Positions 51,891 through 60,703 are shown, counted from the first letter of the stretch. The stretch is 64,000 nucleotides of DNA from CALMEC01 sp964628685 (GCA_964628685.1 CAZVNM010000001.1:124001-188000); one strand, 5' to 3'. The notes: generated by a model not told the origin, from the letters alone. Numbers and translations are program-made.

Positions 51891-52337
51891 ATGGGCGGGC
51901 TTGACAACCTCTACCAGGAGATCATCCTGGACCACTACCGCAGGCGGCGAAACCGCGGCGAGATCGAAGCTGCGACGACCACCGTCCAGCAGAACAACCC
52001 GACGTGCGGCGACAGCATCACGCTCCAGATCCGCGTCGCCGACGGGATGCTGGACGGCCTGGGCTACACCGGTGACGGCTGCAGCATCTCGCAGGCCTCG
52101 GCCTCGATGATGAGCGAGGTCGTGATGGGACGCTCCACCGACGAGGCGCAGGCACTCATCGAGCACATGCGCCGCGTCATGCACGGCGACGAGCAGCCGG
52201 ACGAGGATCGCCTGGGCGATGCGGTGGCGCTGGGCGGCGTCGCCCAGTTCCCTGCCCGCATCAAGTGCGCTCTGCTTTCATGGATGGCATTGAAGGACGC
52301 CATCGAAACCGACAAGGAGGGATCGCGTGGCGACTGA
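51891..52337 (+). CDS. sufU: Fe-S assembly sulfur-transfer protein SufU
   Basis: Zinc-dependent sulfur acceptor of 148 aa. The three cysteines are in NNPTCGDSI, GDGCSISQAS and RIKCALLSW, and LYQEIILDHYRRRRNRG is the usual start. It takes persulfide sulfur from SufS. It is separated from sufS by the antisense vapBC module, so it may need its own promoter; I see only a weak GGGGTGG before the ATG. Confidence 0.95.
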   Translation: MGGLDNLYQEIILDHYRRRRNRGEIEAATTTVQQNNPTCGDSITLQIRVADGMLDGLGYTGDGCSISQASASMMSEVVMGRSTDEAQALIEHMRRVMHGDEQPDEDRLGDAVALGGVAQFPARIKCALLSWMALKDAIETDKEGSRGD

Positions 52338-52638
52338 GGACGAGATTCGCGAGGCCATGTTCGTCGTCGAGGACCCGGAGCTCGGCATCAACGTCGTGGA
52401 CCTGGGTCTGCTCTACGGCGTCAACCAGGACGACTCCGGCAACGTGGTGCTGGACATGACGCTCACATCGATGGGCTGCCCGCTCACCGAGAAGATCATC
52501 GAGGACGCCCAGAACGCCGTCCTGCCGCTGGACGGCGTCGAGACGGTCAACGTCAACTGGGTGTGGGACCCGCCATGGGGCCCCGACGCGATGACCGACG
52601 AGGGCAAGCTCATGATGAAGGTCATGGGGTACATGTAG
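52327..52638 (+). CDS. sufT: MIP18/DUF59 metal-sulfur cluster assembly factor (SufT-like)
   Basis: Protein of 103 aa, a single MIP18 domain: VVEDPELGINVVDLGLLYGV, then TLTSMGCPLTEKI with the conserved cysteine, and VWDPPWGPDAM. SufT helps mature Fe-S proteins. GTG start with AAGGAGGG; it overlaps the end of sufU by 11 nt. Confidence 0.92.
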   Translation: MATEDEIREAMFVVEDPELGINVVDLGLLYGVNQDDSGNVVLDMTLTSMGCPLTEKIIEDAQNAVLPLDGVETVNVNWVWDPPWGPDAMTDEGKLMMKVMGYM

Positions 52639-52646
52639 GAGACGCG

Positions 52647-53096
52647 ATGACGACCTCACCCACCGACACCACCACGCCCGCTCCTCCCATGACGCTGGAG
52701 GAGAAGAAGGCCGCGGCCCGTGAACGGGCGCGCGCGGCCAAGGCCGCCCGCGCGGCCGGTGAGGCCCAGATCACCGTCACCGACGCGGCCGCGGGCTACA
52801 TCCGGCAGGCGGCGGCCGCGCAGGGCAAGGCCGACGGCGTGCGCCTGCGCATCCTGGCCGGTGGGTGCTCGGGCCTGGAGTACCGCATCGACCTGCTGGA
52901 CGAGGGTGAGCCGGTACAGGCGGGCGAGCGCGACCTCACCTCCAACGGCATCCGCCTGCTGGTCGACCTCAAGAGCTCCATCTACGTGACCGGATCCGAG
53001 ATCGACTACACCTCCACACTCCTCAAGCGCGGATTCACCATCAGGAACCCCAACGCCACCAGCACCTGCAGCTGCGGCGACAGCTTCGGGGTGTAG
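52647..53096 (+). CDS. A-type Fe-S carrier (SufA/ErpA/HesB-like)
   Basis: Protein of 149 aa. An N-terminal, Ala/Arg/Lys-rich extension of about 40 residues precedes the HesB domain. The three cluster cysteines are in AGGCSGLEY and STCSCGDSFGV. It accepts and delivers clusters downstream of SufBCD. GGAG is 5 nt before the ATG. The last ~17 codons recur, slightly changed, at about 53740-53807. Confidence 0.92.
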   Translation: MTTSPTDTTTPAPPMTLEEKKAAARERARAAKAARAAGEAQITVTDAAAGYIRQAAAAQGKADGVRLRILAGGCSGLEYRIDLLDEGEPVQAGERDLTSNGIRLLVDLKSSIYVTGSEIDYTSTLLKRGFTIRNPNATSTCSCGDSFGV

Positions 53097-53621
53097 GTGG
53101 CCGGGCCGCACGACCTGACGCAGATCGAGCGACTGCTCGCACGGGATGCGTCCGACGCGATGGACCTCCACGAGTTCGACGACGAGCTGTGGCTGGCGGT
53201 CAGTGCGCTGGTGGGGAGCGCCGAGGACGTCGACCACCTCCCACCGCGACTGGGGGCGTACTTCATCTCGCGATATCTCGACTGGGACGCGCAGAACGGC
53301 GGGATCGGTCAGGTCCTCTACAACAGCGCGGAACTGATGGACCGGGCACCGAAGGCGTTCTCGGCCGTGGGCCTTCCGGACCATGCCGCGCTCTTCACGG
53401 ACGTTGCCGAGTGGGCCGCCGCCAACGGTGTCGAGGTCGATCGCGCGCACGGCGCGCAGGACAGATGGGCCGGGTACCGTGAGCTGGCGGAGCATCCCGA
53501 GCTCGAGAGGTTCGACGCGCGGTTCGCCGACCTCATCGAGCGTGGCCCGGACTCGGACGCGATCAGGATCGAGTTCATCCGGGCAGACCGCGGAAGCCTG
53601 GTGACGCCGGATCCCGGCTGA
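53097..53621 (+). CDS. DMP19-family (DUF4375) protein
   Basis: Protein of 174 aa whose GTG follows the previous stop codon with no gap. The core YLDWDAQNGGIGQVLYNSAELM is the DMP19/DUF4375 signature (DNxNGGFxQfxyN), known from DNA-mimic and phosphatase-inhibitor relatives, though most members are uncharacterised. It is last in the suf operon by spacing but not a known Fe-S gene. It is bracketed by two copies of the sufA-like tail. Confidence 0.8.
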   Translation: MAGPHDLTQIERLLARDASDAMDLHEFDDELWLAVSALVGSAEDVDHLPPRLGAYFISRYLDWDAQNGGIGQVLYNSAELMDRAPKAFSAVGLPDHAALFTDVAEWAAANGVEVDRAHGAQDRWAGYRELAEHPELERFDARFADLIERGPDSDAIRIEFIRADRGSLVTPDPG

Positions 53622-53646
53622 GACGGCTCGCGTCTGACCTGGTGGT

Positions 53647-53720
53647 CCCGGGCGATGAACGGTCGGATCCGGACGTTGACACGACCGACCTCACCGGAAA
53701 CCGACCGTTAATCGCCCGGG
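53647..53720. repeat. 74-bp element with 20-bp terminal inverted repeats
   Basis: Arms at 53647-53666 and 53701-53720 (CCCGGGCGATGAACGGTCGG on the left) match at 19 of 20 positions around a 34-nt centre. It may be the suf operon terminator, a structured RNA or a miniature mobile element. It lies in the 324-bp gap 53622-53945. Confidence 0.8.
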
Positions 53721-53737
53721 CCTGGGGTGTCGGTGCC

Positions 53738-53807
53738 CGCGCGGGTTTACCACAGGAACCCCAACGCCACCAGCTCCTGCAGCTGCGGCGACAGCTTCGG
53801 CGTCTGA
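53738..53807 (+). pseudogene. Diverged second copy of the sufA-like 3' end
   Basis: From AGGAACCCC (53754) to the TGA at 53807 the sequence encodes RNPNATSSCSCGDSFGV, against RNPNATSTCSCGDSFGV in the real gene. The stop is TGA instead of TAG, and three of the other changes are two synonymous ones and Thr to Ser. Weaker similarity reaches back to about 53738 with a 2-bp gap. No start or body remains. Confidence 0.75.
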
Positions 53808-53945
53808 CCCCGCAGGCGCCCGGACCGGCGCGGTCCGCATTTGGCGTTTCGCCTGACCGGTGACAGCATGCGCCCTGCACCGTGAGAATTTCACGGTGCC
53901 CGCGCATCGCGCGTCACGAACCCACCGCGCCCCGGGAGTCCAGGG

Positions 53946-55907
53946 ATGGCCTGTCCTCGTCTTCTTCTCGCAGCCGTCGTCGCATCACTCGGGGTCTGCG
54001 CGTCCCAGGCGACGGCCGACACCTTCTCCTACACCGGCGCCGAACAGACCTACACCGTCCCGGCCGGCACGTCGTGGGTCCGCATCACCGCATCCGGCGC
54101 AACCGGCGGATGGAGCTCCGGCAGCGGTGTCGTAGGCGGGGTCGGTGCCACGGTCGACACGCATGTGCCGGTGACCCCCGGCCAGGTCCTGTACGTCAAC
54201 GTCGGCGGCGCCGGCAGCTACCCGGGTGCCGGCGGCTGGAACGGCGGCGGCAACGGCGGACCGTACGGTGCTGGTGGTGGTGGGGCGAGTGACGTGCGTA
54301 CCACCTCCGGTGACCTTTCCGCTCGCATCGTCGTCGCCGCCGGCGGCGGCGGCAACGGCGCCACCTACGCGGGGCAGTCGGGCGGCGACGCGGGCAGCGC
54401 CGGACAATCCACCGCCAGCGGCGCGGGCGGCGGACAACCCGGCACGCAAACGGCCGGCGGCGCCGGCGGGACGAGCGACTGCGCCGCCGGTGCGGTCGGA
54501 GGGGTCGGGACGGGCGGCGCAGGCGGTACCGGAAGCTGCAGCAGTGGTGGTGGGGGTGGTGGCGGCGGCTACTACGGCGGCGGTGGCGGCGGCGGCAGCT
54601 TTAGCGCGGCCGCCGGTGGTGGTGGTGGCTCCAGCCACGTCGTCACCGGGGCGAAGCATACGACCATCAGCGCCGCTGCCGCGGGGGCCGGCACCATCAC
54701 GATCGTGCCTGCGACAAGCGTTCTCGTCGGCATCGCGGCTCCGGCGACCGGCAGCGTGTACGGCTTCGGCCAGTCGGCGCCCACCACCTACACCTGCACG
54801 GCACCGTCACCGCTCACGGTCTCGTCGTGCACCGACAGCAACGGCGCCACCGGCGGCGCCGGCGCACTCGACACCGCGACGCTCGGAACCCACACCTACA
54901 CGGTGACGGCGACCGATTCGCTCGGCCAGACGGCCAGCCGGTCGATTACCTACACGGTTGCCGCGGCCCCGACCGTGACGATCAGCACGCCCGCGACCGG
55001 CGGCGTCTACCGGCTCAACCAGCCGGTCGCCACCGCGTTCAGCTGCAGCGTCGACCCGGCTGTCACCCACGCCTCCTGCACCGACGCCAACGGCGCCACC
55101 GCCGACGCCGGCCTCGACACACGCACGGCCGGCACCCACACCTACACGGTCACGGTCACCGACTCGATCGGTCAGACGGCCAGCCGGTCTGTCAGCTACA
55201 CGGTGATCGCGCCACCGGCGACACCAACCATCAGCGGCGCCACAGACGGCGCCACCTACCGGCTGGGACAGGTGATCCCCATCACCTACCCGTGCACCGC
55301 ACAACCCGGCGCAACCGTCACCACCTGCCATGACAGCAACGGCGGCGTCAACGGCACCGGCACCCTCGACACGCAGACGGTCGGCGCCCACACCCACACG
55401 GTGACGATCACCGACTCACTCGGCCAAACCACCACCGCGACCATCACCTACACGGTCGCAGGGCCCGCCTGCCCCACACGCCCCAGGTTCAACAGCATCA
55501 TCTACCGCGACAGCGTCACCTCCTTCTACTACCGGCCCCTCCCAGGCCAAACCATCCGCGGTGCACGACACCTCGGCAAACGCCTGCCCACCATGCTCAA
55601 CACCCCACGCGGACGCTCCCTGCTGCCACGCATCGAATACACCACCGCCCGACCCGTCGACGCCAAACGCCTGCCCTGGTTCGCCCGCAAAGTCGGACCC
55701 AACCGGGTGATCGCCGCCATCCTCACCAACACCGACAGCACCAGGTACGCAGGCATCCGCCTCGCCTACCGACCCAAACCCGGCACCTCCGCCAAACTCA
55801 TCCTGCCCACCGGCACCGTCCAAACCACCTTCACCGACTGCCCCACCACCACCGGCTACGACACCATCTACTCACAGATCATCACCGTCACCCGCCGCAG
55901 CAAATGA
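53946..55907 (+). CDS. Secreted glycine-rich protein with three bacterial Ig-like repeats
   Basis: Exported protein of 653 aa. The signal peptide MACPRLLLAAVVASLGVCAS is cut after QATA. Residues ~30-260 form a glycine-rich domain of the type found in receptor-kinase-like Gly_rich proteins (WVRITASGATGG, TPGQVLYVNVGGAGSYPGAGG, runs of GGGG). Three ~80-residue repeats follow (each with two Cys, SCTD-NGA, THTYTVTATDSLGQTASRS). The C-terminus is a basic domain (PRFNSIIYRDSVTSFYYRPL). It is a probable surface or matrix protein. It has only a weak Shine-Dalgarno. Confidence 0.78.
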   Translation: MACPRLLLAAVVASLGVCASQATADTFSYTGAEQTYTVPAGTSWVRITASGATGGWSSGSGVVGGVGATVDTHVPVTPGQVLYVNVGGAGSYPGAGGWNGGGNGGPYGAGGGGASDVRTTSGDLSARIVVAAGGGGNGATYAGQSGGDAGSAGQSTASGAGGGQPGTQTAGGAGGTSDCAAGAVGGVGTGGAGGTGSCSSGGGGGGGGYYGGGGGGGSFSAAAGGGGGSSHVVTGAKHTTISAAAAGAGTITIVPATSVLVGIAAPATGSVYGFGQSAPTTYTCTAPSPLTVSSCTDSNGATGGAGALDTATLGTHTYTVTATDSLGQTASRSITYTVAAAPTVTISTPATGGVYRLNQPVATAFSCSVDPAVTHASCTDANGATADAGLDTRTAGTHTYTVTVTDSIGQTASRSVSYTVIAPPATPTISGATDGATYRLGQVIPITYPCTAQPGATVTTCHDSNGGVNGTGTLDTQTVGAHTHTVTITDSLGQTTTATITYTVAGPACPTRPRFNSIIYRDSVTSFYYRPLPGQTIRGARHLGKRLPTMLNTPRGRSLLPRIEYTTARPVDAKRLPWFARKVGPNRVIAAILTNTDSTRYAGIRLAYRPKPGTSAKLILPTGTVQTTFTDCPTTTGYDTIYSQIITVTRRSK

Positions 55908-55956
55908 CGGACCGCGCGACCCGCAGCATGTGACCCCCGGTCCTCGCCCCCTCGCA

Positions 55957-55986
55957 CCGAGGGGAGAACCTCCCTCGTTTCGAGGG
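55957..55986. repeat. Nested CGAGGG inverted repeats before the ATPase gene
   Basis: CGAGGG occurs at 55959 and 55981 with CCCTCG at 55972 between them, so two alternative hairpins can form (CGAGGG-GAGAACCT-CCCTCG or CCCTCG-TTT-CGAGGG). It lies at the -35 position of the ATPase promoter. It could be an operator, or the terminator of the preceding gene. Confidence 0.5.
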
Positions 55987-55992
55987 ACCACG

Positions 55993-55998
55993 TAGACT
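55993..55998 (+). promoter_or_regulatory. -10 box TAGACT for the AAA+ ATPase gene (leaderless)
   Basis: TAGACT, six bases, GTG at 56005. Confidence 0.55.
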
Positions 55999-56004
55999 GA
56001 CAAC

Positions 56005-57108
56005 GTGGCCGAGAACCCATTCGTCTACTCGCGCGTGGTCGCGCCGTCCGACGTGGTCGATCGCGATGCGGAGGTCCGCGACCTGATCGACAGCGCGCTG
56101 GGCGGGCACTACGTGCGCCTCGTGGCGCCGCGACGCTACGGCAAGACGAGCCTCATGGGACGGGTGCTGGCCGAGGCGGCGCGTCGCCACCGCATGCCCG
56201 GAGTGCTCGTGGACTTCTTCGGCGTGGTGAGCCTGGCGGACGTCGCCATCCGCATCGAACGCGCCTACGCCGCCGGCCTCGAGGGCGGCGTGCGCTCCCG
56301 CGTCGAGAGCCACCTGCGCACCCTCGGTCTGGGCCTCTCGCTGGGCGTGCAGGGCATCTCGGTCAACCTGCAGCGACGCGCCGACGACCTCGACCCGCTG
56401 CCGGCGCTGCATGCGTTGCTGGAGGTGCCGGTCGAGGTGGCACGTCACCGAAAGCGACGGCTGCTGCTCGTGTTCGACGAGTTTCAGGACCTGCTGGCCG
56501 TCGACGGCGCCGACGCCATCATCCGGAGCCACATCCAGCATCAGGGGGACATGGCGGCATACGTCTTCTGCGGCAGCCAGCCGGGGATGATGGCGCGCCT
56601 GTTCGGTCATCGCGACCGTCCGCTCTTCGGACAGGCGAAGGCGATGGAACTGCGGCCGCTCCCCGACGACGAGCTGGCCGGGTACATCGAACGGCGCTTC
56701 GCTGCCAACCGCCGGTCGGTGGGTGACGTGATGCAGGCGCTCCTCGCCACCGTCCGGGGACACCCGCAGCGCGCCATGCTCCTGGCGCACCACCTCCACG
56801 ACCAGGTGCCGTCCGGACGCACCGCCGACGCCACGCGCTGGCAGCGCGCACTCGACGTGTGCATGGGCGCGCTGGACGAGGAGTTCGAGTCGTACTGGCG
56901 GAGCACGCGGCCGGTCGACCAGCGCGTGCTTCGGGCGATCGTGGCGTTCGGGTCACCGCACCGCGAGGCGGCGGCCGATGCGCTGGGGCTCACATCGGGA
57001 GCAGTCGCCGGCGGGCTCGCGAGGCTGCGGGATGCCGGCGAGGTGACCCGCGAGGGCTTCACGATCATCGACCCGCTCCTGGAGCTCTGGATCAGGCAGC
57101 GCTTCTGA
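56005..57108 (+). CDS. AAA+/STAND-type P-loop ATPase with winged helix
   Basis: Protein of 367 aa of the archaeal-type ATPase (PF01637-like) group. It opens ENPFVYSRVVAPSDVVDRDAE; Walker A is APRRYGKTSLMGR near residue 42, Walker B is LLLVFDEFQDLL near 155, and sensor-like VFCGSQPGMMARLF follows. The C-terminus is a winged helix (LRAIVAFGSPHREAAADALG, SGAVAGGLARLRDAGEV). Such solitary ATPases are often mobile or defence-linked, but the role is unknown. GTG start directly after the -10 box. Confidence 0.82.
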   Translation: MAENPFVYSRVVAPSDVVDRDAEVRDLIDSALGGHYVRLVAPRRYGKTSLMGRVLAEAARRHRMPGVLVDFFGVVSLADVAIRIERAYAAGLEGGVRSRVESHLRTLGLGLSLGVQGISVNLQRRADDLDPLPALHALLEVPVEVARHRKRRLLLVFDEFQDLLAVDGADAIIRSHIQHQGDMAAYVFCGSQPGMMARLFGHRDRPLFGQAKAMELRPLPDDELAGYIERRFAANRRSVGDVMQALLATVRGHPQRAMLLAHHLHDQVPSGRTADATRWQRALDVCMGALDEEFESYWRSTRPVDQRVLRAIVAFGSPHREAAADALGLTSGAVAGGLARLRDAGEVTREGFTIIDPLLELWIRQRF

Positions 57109-57131
57109 CGCCTGCCGGTGACGACACCGGG

Positions 57132-58772
57132 TCAGCCGAGCGCGGCGTCCACCACCCTCCGCGCCTCCTCCTGGATGCGGGCCAGGTGCTCCTCGCCGCG
57201 GAACGACTCCGCGTAGATCTTGTAGACGTCCTCCGTCCCCGAGGGGCGCGCCGCGAACCAGCCGTGCTCGGTGGTCACCTTCAGGCCGCCGATCTCGGCG
57301 TCGTTGCCGGGCGCCCGGGTCATCTTGGCGGTGATCGGGTCGCCGGCCAGCTGGGTGGCGGTCACGTCGTCGGGTGACAGGGCTCCCAGCTTCGCCTTCT
57401 GCTCCGGTGTGGCCGCGGCGTCCACGCGCGCGTAGGCCGGAGCGCCGAAGCGCTCGGTCAGCCTCGCGTAGCGCTGTGACGGCGACTCGCCGGTCACCGC
57501 GCGGATCTCGGCCGCCAGCAGACCGAGGATGATCCCGTCCTTGTCGGTGGTCCACGTGGTGCCGTCCATCCGCAGGAACGACGCTCCGGCGGACTCCTCC
57601 CCGCCGAAGCCGAGGGTCCCGGTCACGAGCCCGTCAACGAACCACTTGAAGCCGACGGGCACCTCGACCAGGCGCCGCCCCAGCGACTCGGCCACCCGGT
57701 CGATCATGGACGACGAGACCAGCGTCTTGCCGATGGCCGTCTCGGAGCCCCACCCGCTCCGGTGGGCGAACAGGTACTCGATGGCCACCGCCAGGAAGTG
57801 GTTGGGGTTCATCAGGCCGGCGTCGGGGGTGACGATGCCGTGCCGGTCGGCGTCGGCGTCGTTGCCGGTCGAGATGTCGAAGCGGCCCCGGTTCTCGACC
57901 AGGGAGGCCATCGCGTACGGCGACGAGCAGTCCATGCGGATCTTCCCGTCCCAGTCGAGGGTCATGAACGCAAAGCGGGGATCGACCGTCTCGTTCACCA
58001 CCGTGAGGTCGATGCCGTAGCGCGTGGCGATCTCCTCCCAGTAGGCGACGGACGCACCGCCCATCGGGTCGGCGCCGATGCGCACGCCGGCCTGGACGAT
58101 GGCCTCCATGTCGACGACCGCGCCCAGACCCGAGACGTAGTCGTCGATGAAGTCGAACCTGCCGGTCGTCGACGCCGATCTGGCCTCGTCGGCGGAGACG
58201 CGCTTCACACCGTCGAGGCCGGCCTCCAGGAGTTGGTTGGCGCGGTCCTGGATCGCACCGGTGATGTCCGAGCCTGCGGGCCCGCCGTTGGGCGGGTTGT
58301 ACTTGAAGCCGCCGTCGGCGGGCGGGTTGTGGGAGGGCGTGATGACCACGCCGTCGGCCGCCGGTGTGGACGGGTCGGCGTTGTGGTTGAGGATCGCCCG
58401 CGAGAGCGCCGGCGTGGGCGTGTATCCGCCGCGTGCGTCCACCAGGACCGCCACCCCGTTGGCGGCGAACACCTGCAGCGCGGTGTCCTGCGCCGGACCC
58501 GAGAGCGCGTGCGTGTCACGACCCATGAACAGGGGGCCGACGATGCCCGCCGCGGCGCGGTGCTCGCTGATCGCCTGGGCGATGGCGGCGATGTGGGCGT
58601 CGTTGAACGACCCCTTCAGGGACGAGCCCCGGTGGCCGGAGGTGCCGAACGCGACGCGCTGCGCCGGATCGGACGGGTCGGGACGACGGTCCGCGTAGGC
58701 GGACAACAGCTCGTCGACGTCGATCAGGTCCTCGACCGTGGCGACCGTGCCGGCCCGTTCGTGCGTCCCCAT
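57132..58772 (-). CDS. pgm: Phosphoglucomutase, alpha-D-glucose specific
   Basis: Protein of 546 aa, normal for Pgm. FGTSGHRGSSLKGSFND is the substrate loop, VVITPSHNPPADGGFKYNPP holds the active-site phosphoserine, DADADRHGIV is the metal site, and the sugar-binding loop is GFGGEESAG. It interconverts glucose 1- and 6-phosphate and so feeds NDP-glucose for the TreT enzymes and polysaccharides. ATG at 58772 with GAGAGGA upstream; a TACCCT box at 58806-58811 gives a leader of ~27 nt. Confidence 0.95.
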   Translation of the reverse strand: MGTHERAGTVATVEDLIDVDELLSAYADRRPDPSDPAQRVAFGTSGHRGSSLKGSFNDAHIAAIAQAISEHRAAAGIVGPLFMGRDTHALSGPAQDTALQVFAANGVAVLVDARGGYTPTPALSRAILNHNADPSTPAADGVVITPSHNPPADGGFKYNPPNGGPAGSDITGAIQDRANQLLEAGLDGVKRVSADEARSASTTGRFDFIDDYVSGLGAVVDMEAIVQAGVRIGADPMGGASVAYWEEIATRYGIDLTVVNETVDPRFAFMTLDWDGKIRMDCSSPYAMASLVENRGRFDISTGNDADADRHGIVTPDAGLMNPNHFLAVAIEYLFAHRSGWGSETAIGKTLVSSSMIDRVAESLGRRLVEVPVGFKWFVDGLVTGTLGFGGEESAGASFLRMDGTTWTTDKDGIILGLLAAEIRAVTGESPSQRYARLTERFGAPAYARVDAAATPEQKAKLGALSPDDVTATQLAGDPITAKMTRAPGNDAEIGGLKVTTEHGWFAARPSGTEDVYKIYAESFRGEEHLARIQEEARRVVDAALG

Positions 58773-58931
58773 CGCGATCCTCTCCTCGGGTGTGTCCTCC
58801 CCATCAGGGTACCGAGCCGTCGCGCGCATTGGGCCGTCCCGGGCGCGATGGACCACAGGATCGTCATATCGACGCATCATCCCGATGCGGTGCGCCACCG
58901 GCGCCCGGCACCGACCACATCCGCGCGGAGG

Positions 58932-59264
58932 TCAGGCGCCCGCCAGCGTCGCGCGGGCCGGATCGCCCATCGCGACCGGGTCGAGCACGTGGATGACCGA
59001 TGGTTCGGCGAGGAGCGGCCCGACGGCCTCGCGGAACGCCGCCATATGCGGCTGCTTGGCGTGGCGGCCGAGGGCCTCCGCGCTCGCCCAGCGCTCGACG
59101 AACACCAGACGGCGATCGTCGTTGGTGTCACGGTGGAGCGCGAACGTCACGCAGCCGTCCTCGGCGTGTGTGGGCGGCACGAGGGTCTCGGCGATGATGC
59201 GCTCCACCTCGTCCCGCTTGCCCTCCTGCGCGGTGACGACCGCGACGACCACGACCTCGCTCAT
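58932..59264 (-). CDS. Putative quinol monooxygenase (ABM domain)
   Basis: Protein of 110 aa of the antibiotic-biosynthesis-monooxygenase fold. VVVVAVVTAQEGKRDEVERI opens the ferredoxin-like fold and GCVTFALHRDTNDDRRLVFV and ERWASAEALGRHAKQPHM are family landmarks. Such proteins oxidise quinols or act on polyketides without cofactor. AGGAGG lies 6 nt before the ATG. Confidence 0.87.
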   Translation of the reverse strand: MSEVVVVAVVTAQEGKRDEVERIIAETLVPPTHAEDGCVTFALHRDTNDDRRLVFVERWASAEALGRHAKQPHMAAFREAVGPLLAEPSVIHVLDPVAMGDPARATLAGA

Positions 59265-59357
59265 GGGTGACCTCCTGGCTGTGGGGCACGGCCGACCGGC
59301 CGCCGTGTGGTCAGGCTAGCGAGCGCCGGCCCAACCGGGCTCGGGGTGCCGCCGCCC

Positions 59358-59816
59358 TCAGTCCTCCACGAACTCGGCAAAGCCCGCGAACAGTGCCCCG
59401 TACGCGTCGACCGGCGGGAAACCGTCGAACGCGTGCCGGGCGGTCGTCGTCGCCCACGGCAGCCGCTCCGTCACCCACGTCTCGAGGTACGGCTCGAACC
59501 ACGAGTGGTCGTCCAGCATCGTCGGGCGCAGGTTCACGAAGTCTGCGCCGATCACCTGCGTGAACATCCAGGTCATGCAGTGCGGACAGAAGTGATGGTC
59601 CTGCTGCGGCCCGCGCGGCCCGCTGATGGTCGTCGCCCCCTGCGTGACCTCGACGCCGTCCAGCGGGATCATCGCCGTGAGGGAGTAGGCGCTCCCCGAC
59701 ATCCGCCGGCATCCGACGCAGTGGCACGCCGCCGTCATGATCGGCGGCGCGGACACGCGGAGGCGGGTGCGTCCGCACCGGCACCCGCCGTCGAGGGGGA
59801 GTTCGGGTCGTCTCAT
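59358..59816 (-). CDS. GFA-family protein (glutathione-dependent formaldehyde-activating/CENP-V fold)
   Basis: Protein of 152 aa. Zinc-binding cysteines come as DGGCRCGRTRLRV, ACHCVGCRRMSGS and HFCPHCMTWMF, the GFA pattern. True formaldehyde activation is doubtful for most members. The ATG overlaps the nitrilase stop as ATGA. Confidence 0.88.
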   Translation of the reverse strand: MRRPELPLDGGCRCGRTRLRVSAPPIMTAACHCVGCRRMSGSAYSLTAMIPLDGVEVTQGATTISGPRGPQQDHHFCPHCMTWMFTQVIGADFVNLRPTMLDDHSWFEPYLETWVTERLPWATTTARHAFDGFPPVDAYGALFAGFAEFVED

Positions 59817-60637
59817 CGCTCCGTCCGTCCGATCCGTCGGTGCCGCAGGGCCGGCAGCCGGTCCCGCACGTCCTCCAGCCGCGTCCACTCCAGGTCCGCC
59901 ACCGCGATCCCCTCCCCCTCGTCGATCCGCGCGAGGACCTCACCCCACGGGTCGACGATCATGCTGTGCCCGAACGAGTCGACGCCGGGGTCGTGACGTC
60001 CCACCTGACCGGCGGCCACGACGAAGCACTGGTTCTCGATCGCCCGGGCGCGCAGCAGCACCTCCCAGTGGGCGCGCCCCGTCGTGGCGGTGAACGCCGC
60101 GGGAACGGTCAGCACGTCGGCGCCGAGGTCGACGAGCTCCCGGTAGAGCTCCGGGAACCGCACGTCGTAACAGATGGTGAGGCCGATCCGAACACCGCTC
60201 ACCTCGGCGACGACCGGCGTGTCACCCGGAAGGGCCCCCGCCGACTCGCGATAGGCGGTGCCGCCCACGTCCACGTCGAACAGGTGCATCTTGCGGTAGG
60301 TGGCCGCCGCACGACCGCGCCCGTCGAACACCACGCACGTGTTGAAGGCCCGATCGGGGGTGCCCGACACCTCCGACACGCTGCCCGCCACCAGGGTCAC
60401 CCCCAGCTCGCGCGCCCAACCGGCGGCGGCGGTGAGCGACGGGCCGTCCAGCGCCTCGGCATGTCGCGGCTGGCGGACGTCCCGGTCGATGACGTTCCAC
60501 TTCTCCGGCAGGACGATCAGCCTGGCCCCGTCGGCGGCGGCCCGTCGCACGAGCGTCTCGGCCACCGCGACGTTGCGGTCGCCGTCGGACGAGCTGGTCA
60601 TCTGGCAGACGGCGGCGCGGACGGATCGTGACGACAT
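59813..60637 (-). CDS. Carbon-nitrogen hydrolase (nitrilase superfamily, omega-amidase-like)
   Basis: Protein of 274 aa. The catalytic Glu is in LIVLPEKWNV near residue 44, the Lys in TYRKMHLFDVD near 113, and the Cys in LTICYDVRFPELYREL near 150. The YDVRFPELYR pattern favours the Nit1/Nit2 group (omega-amidase or deaminated-glutathione amidase). It is coupled to the GFA gene by a 4-nt overlap. Start at ATG 60637; the Shine-Dalgarno is weak. Confidence 0.9.
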   Translation of the reverse strand: MSSRSVRAAVCQMTSSSDGDRNVAVAETLVRRAAADGARLIVLPEKWNVIDRDVRQPRHAEALDGPSLTAAAGWARELGVTLVAGSVSEVSGTPDRAFNTCVVFDGRGRAAATYRKMHLFDVDVGGTAYRESAGALPGDTPVVAEVSGVRIGLTICYDVRFPELYRELVDLGADVLTVPAAFTATTGRAHWEVLLRARAIENQCFVVAAGQVGRHDPGVDSFGHSMIVDPWGEVLARIDEGEGIAVADLEWTRLEDVRDRLPALRHRRIGRTER

Positions 60638-60703
60638 CCACCCACTCTCGCACAGCGGTGGTGGCGACCACCGCACGCGCACCGGCCCCACGGAGGGTGT
60701 CGC

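Noticed and set aside
53647..53720. Integron attC site
   Set aside because: The arms lack the RYYYAAC/GTTRRRY core-site pair in the required places and there is no integrase.
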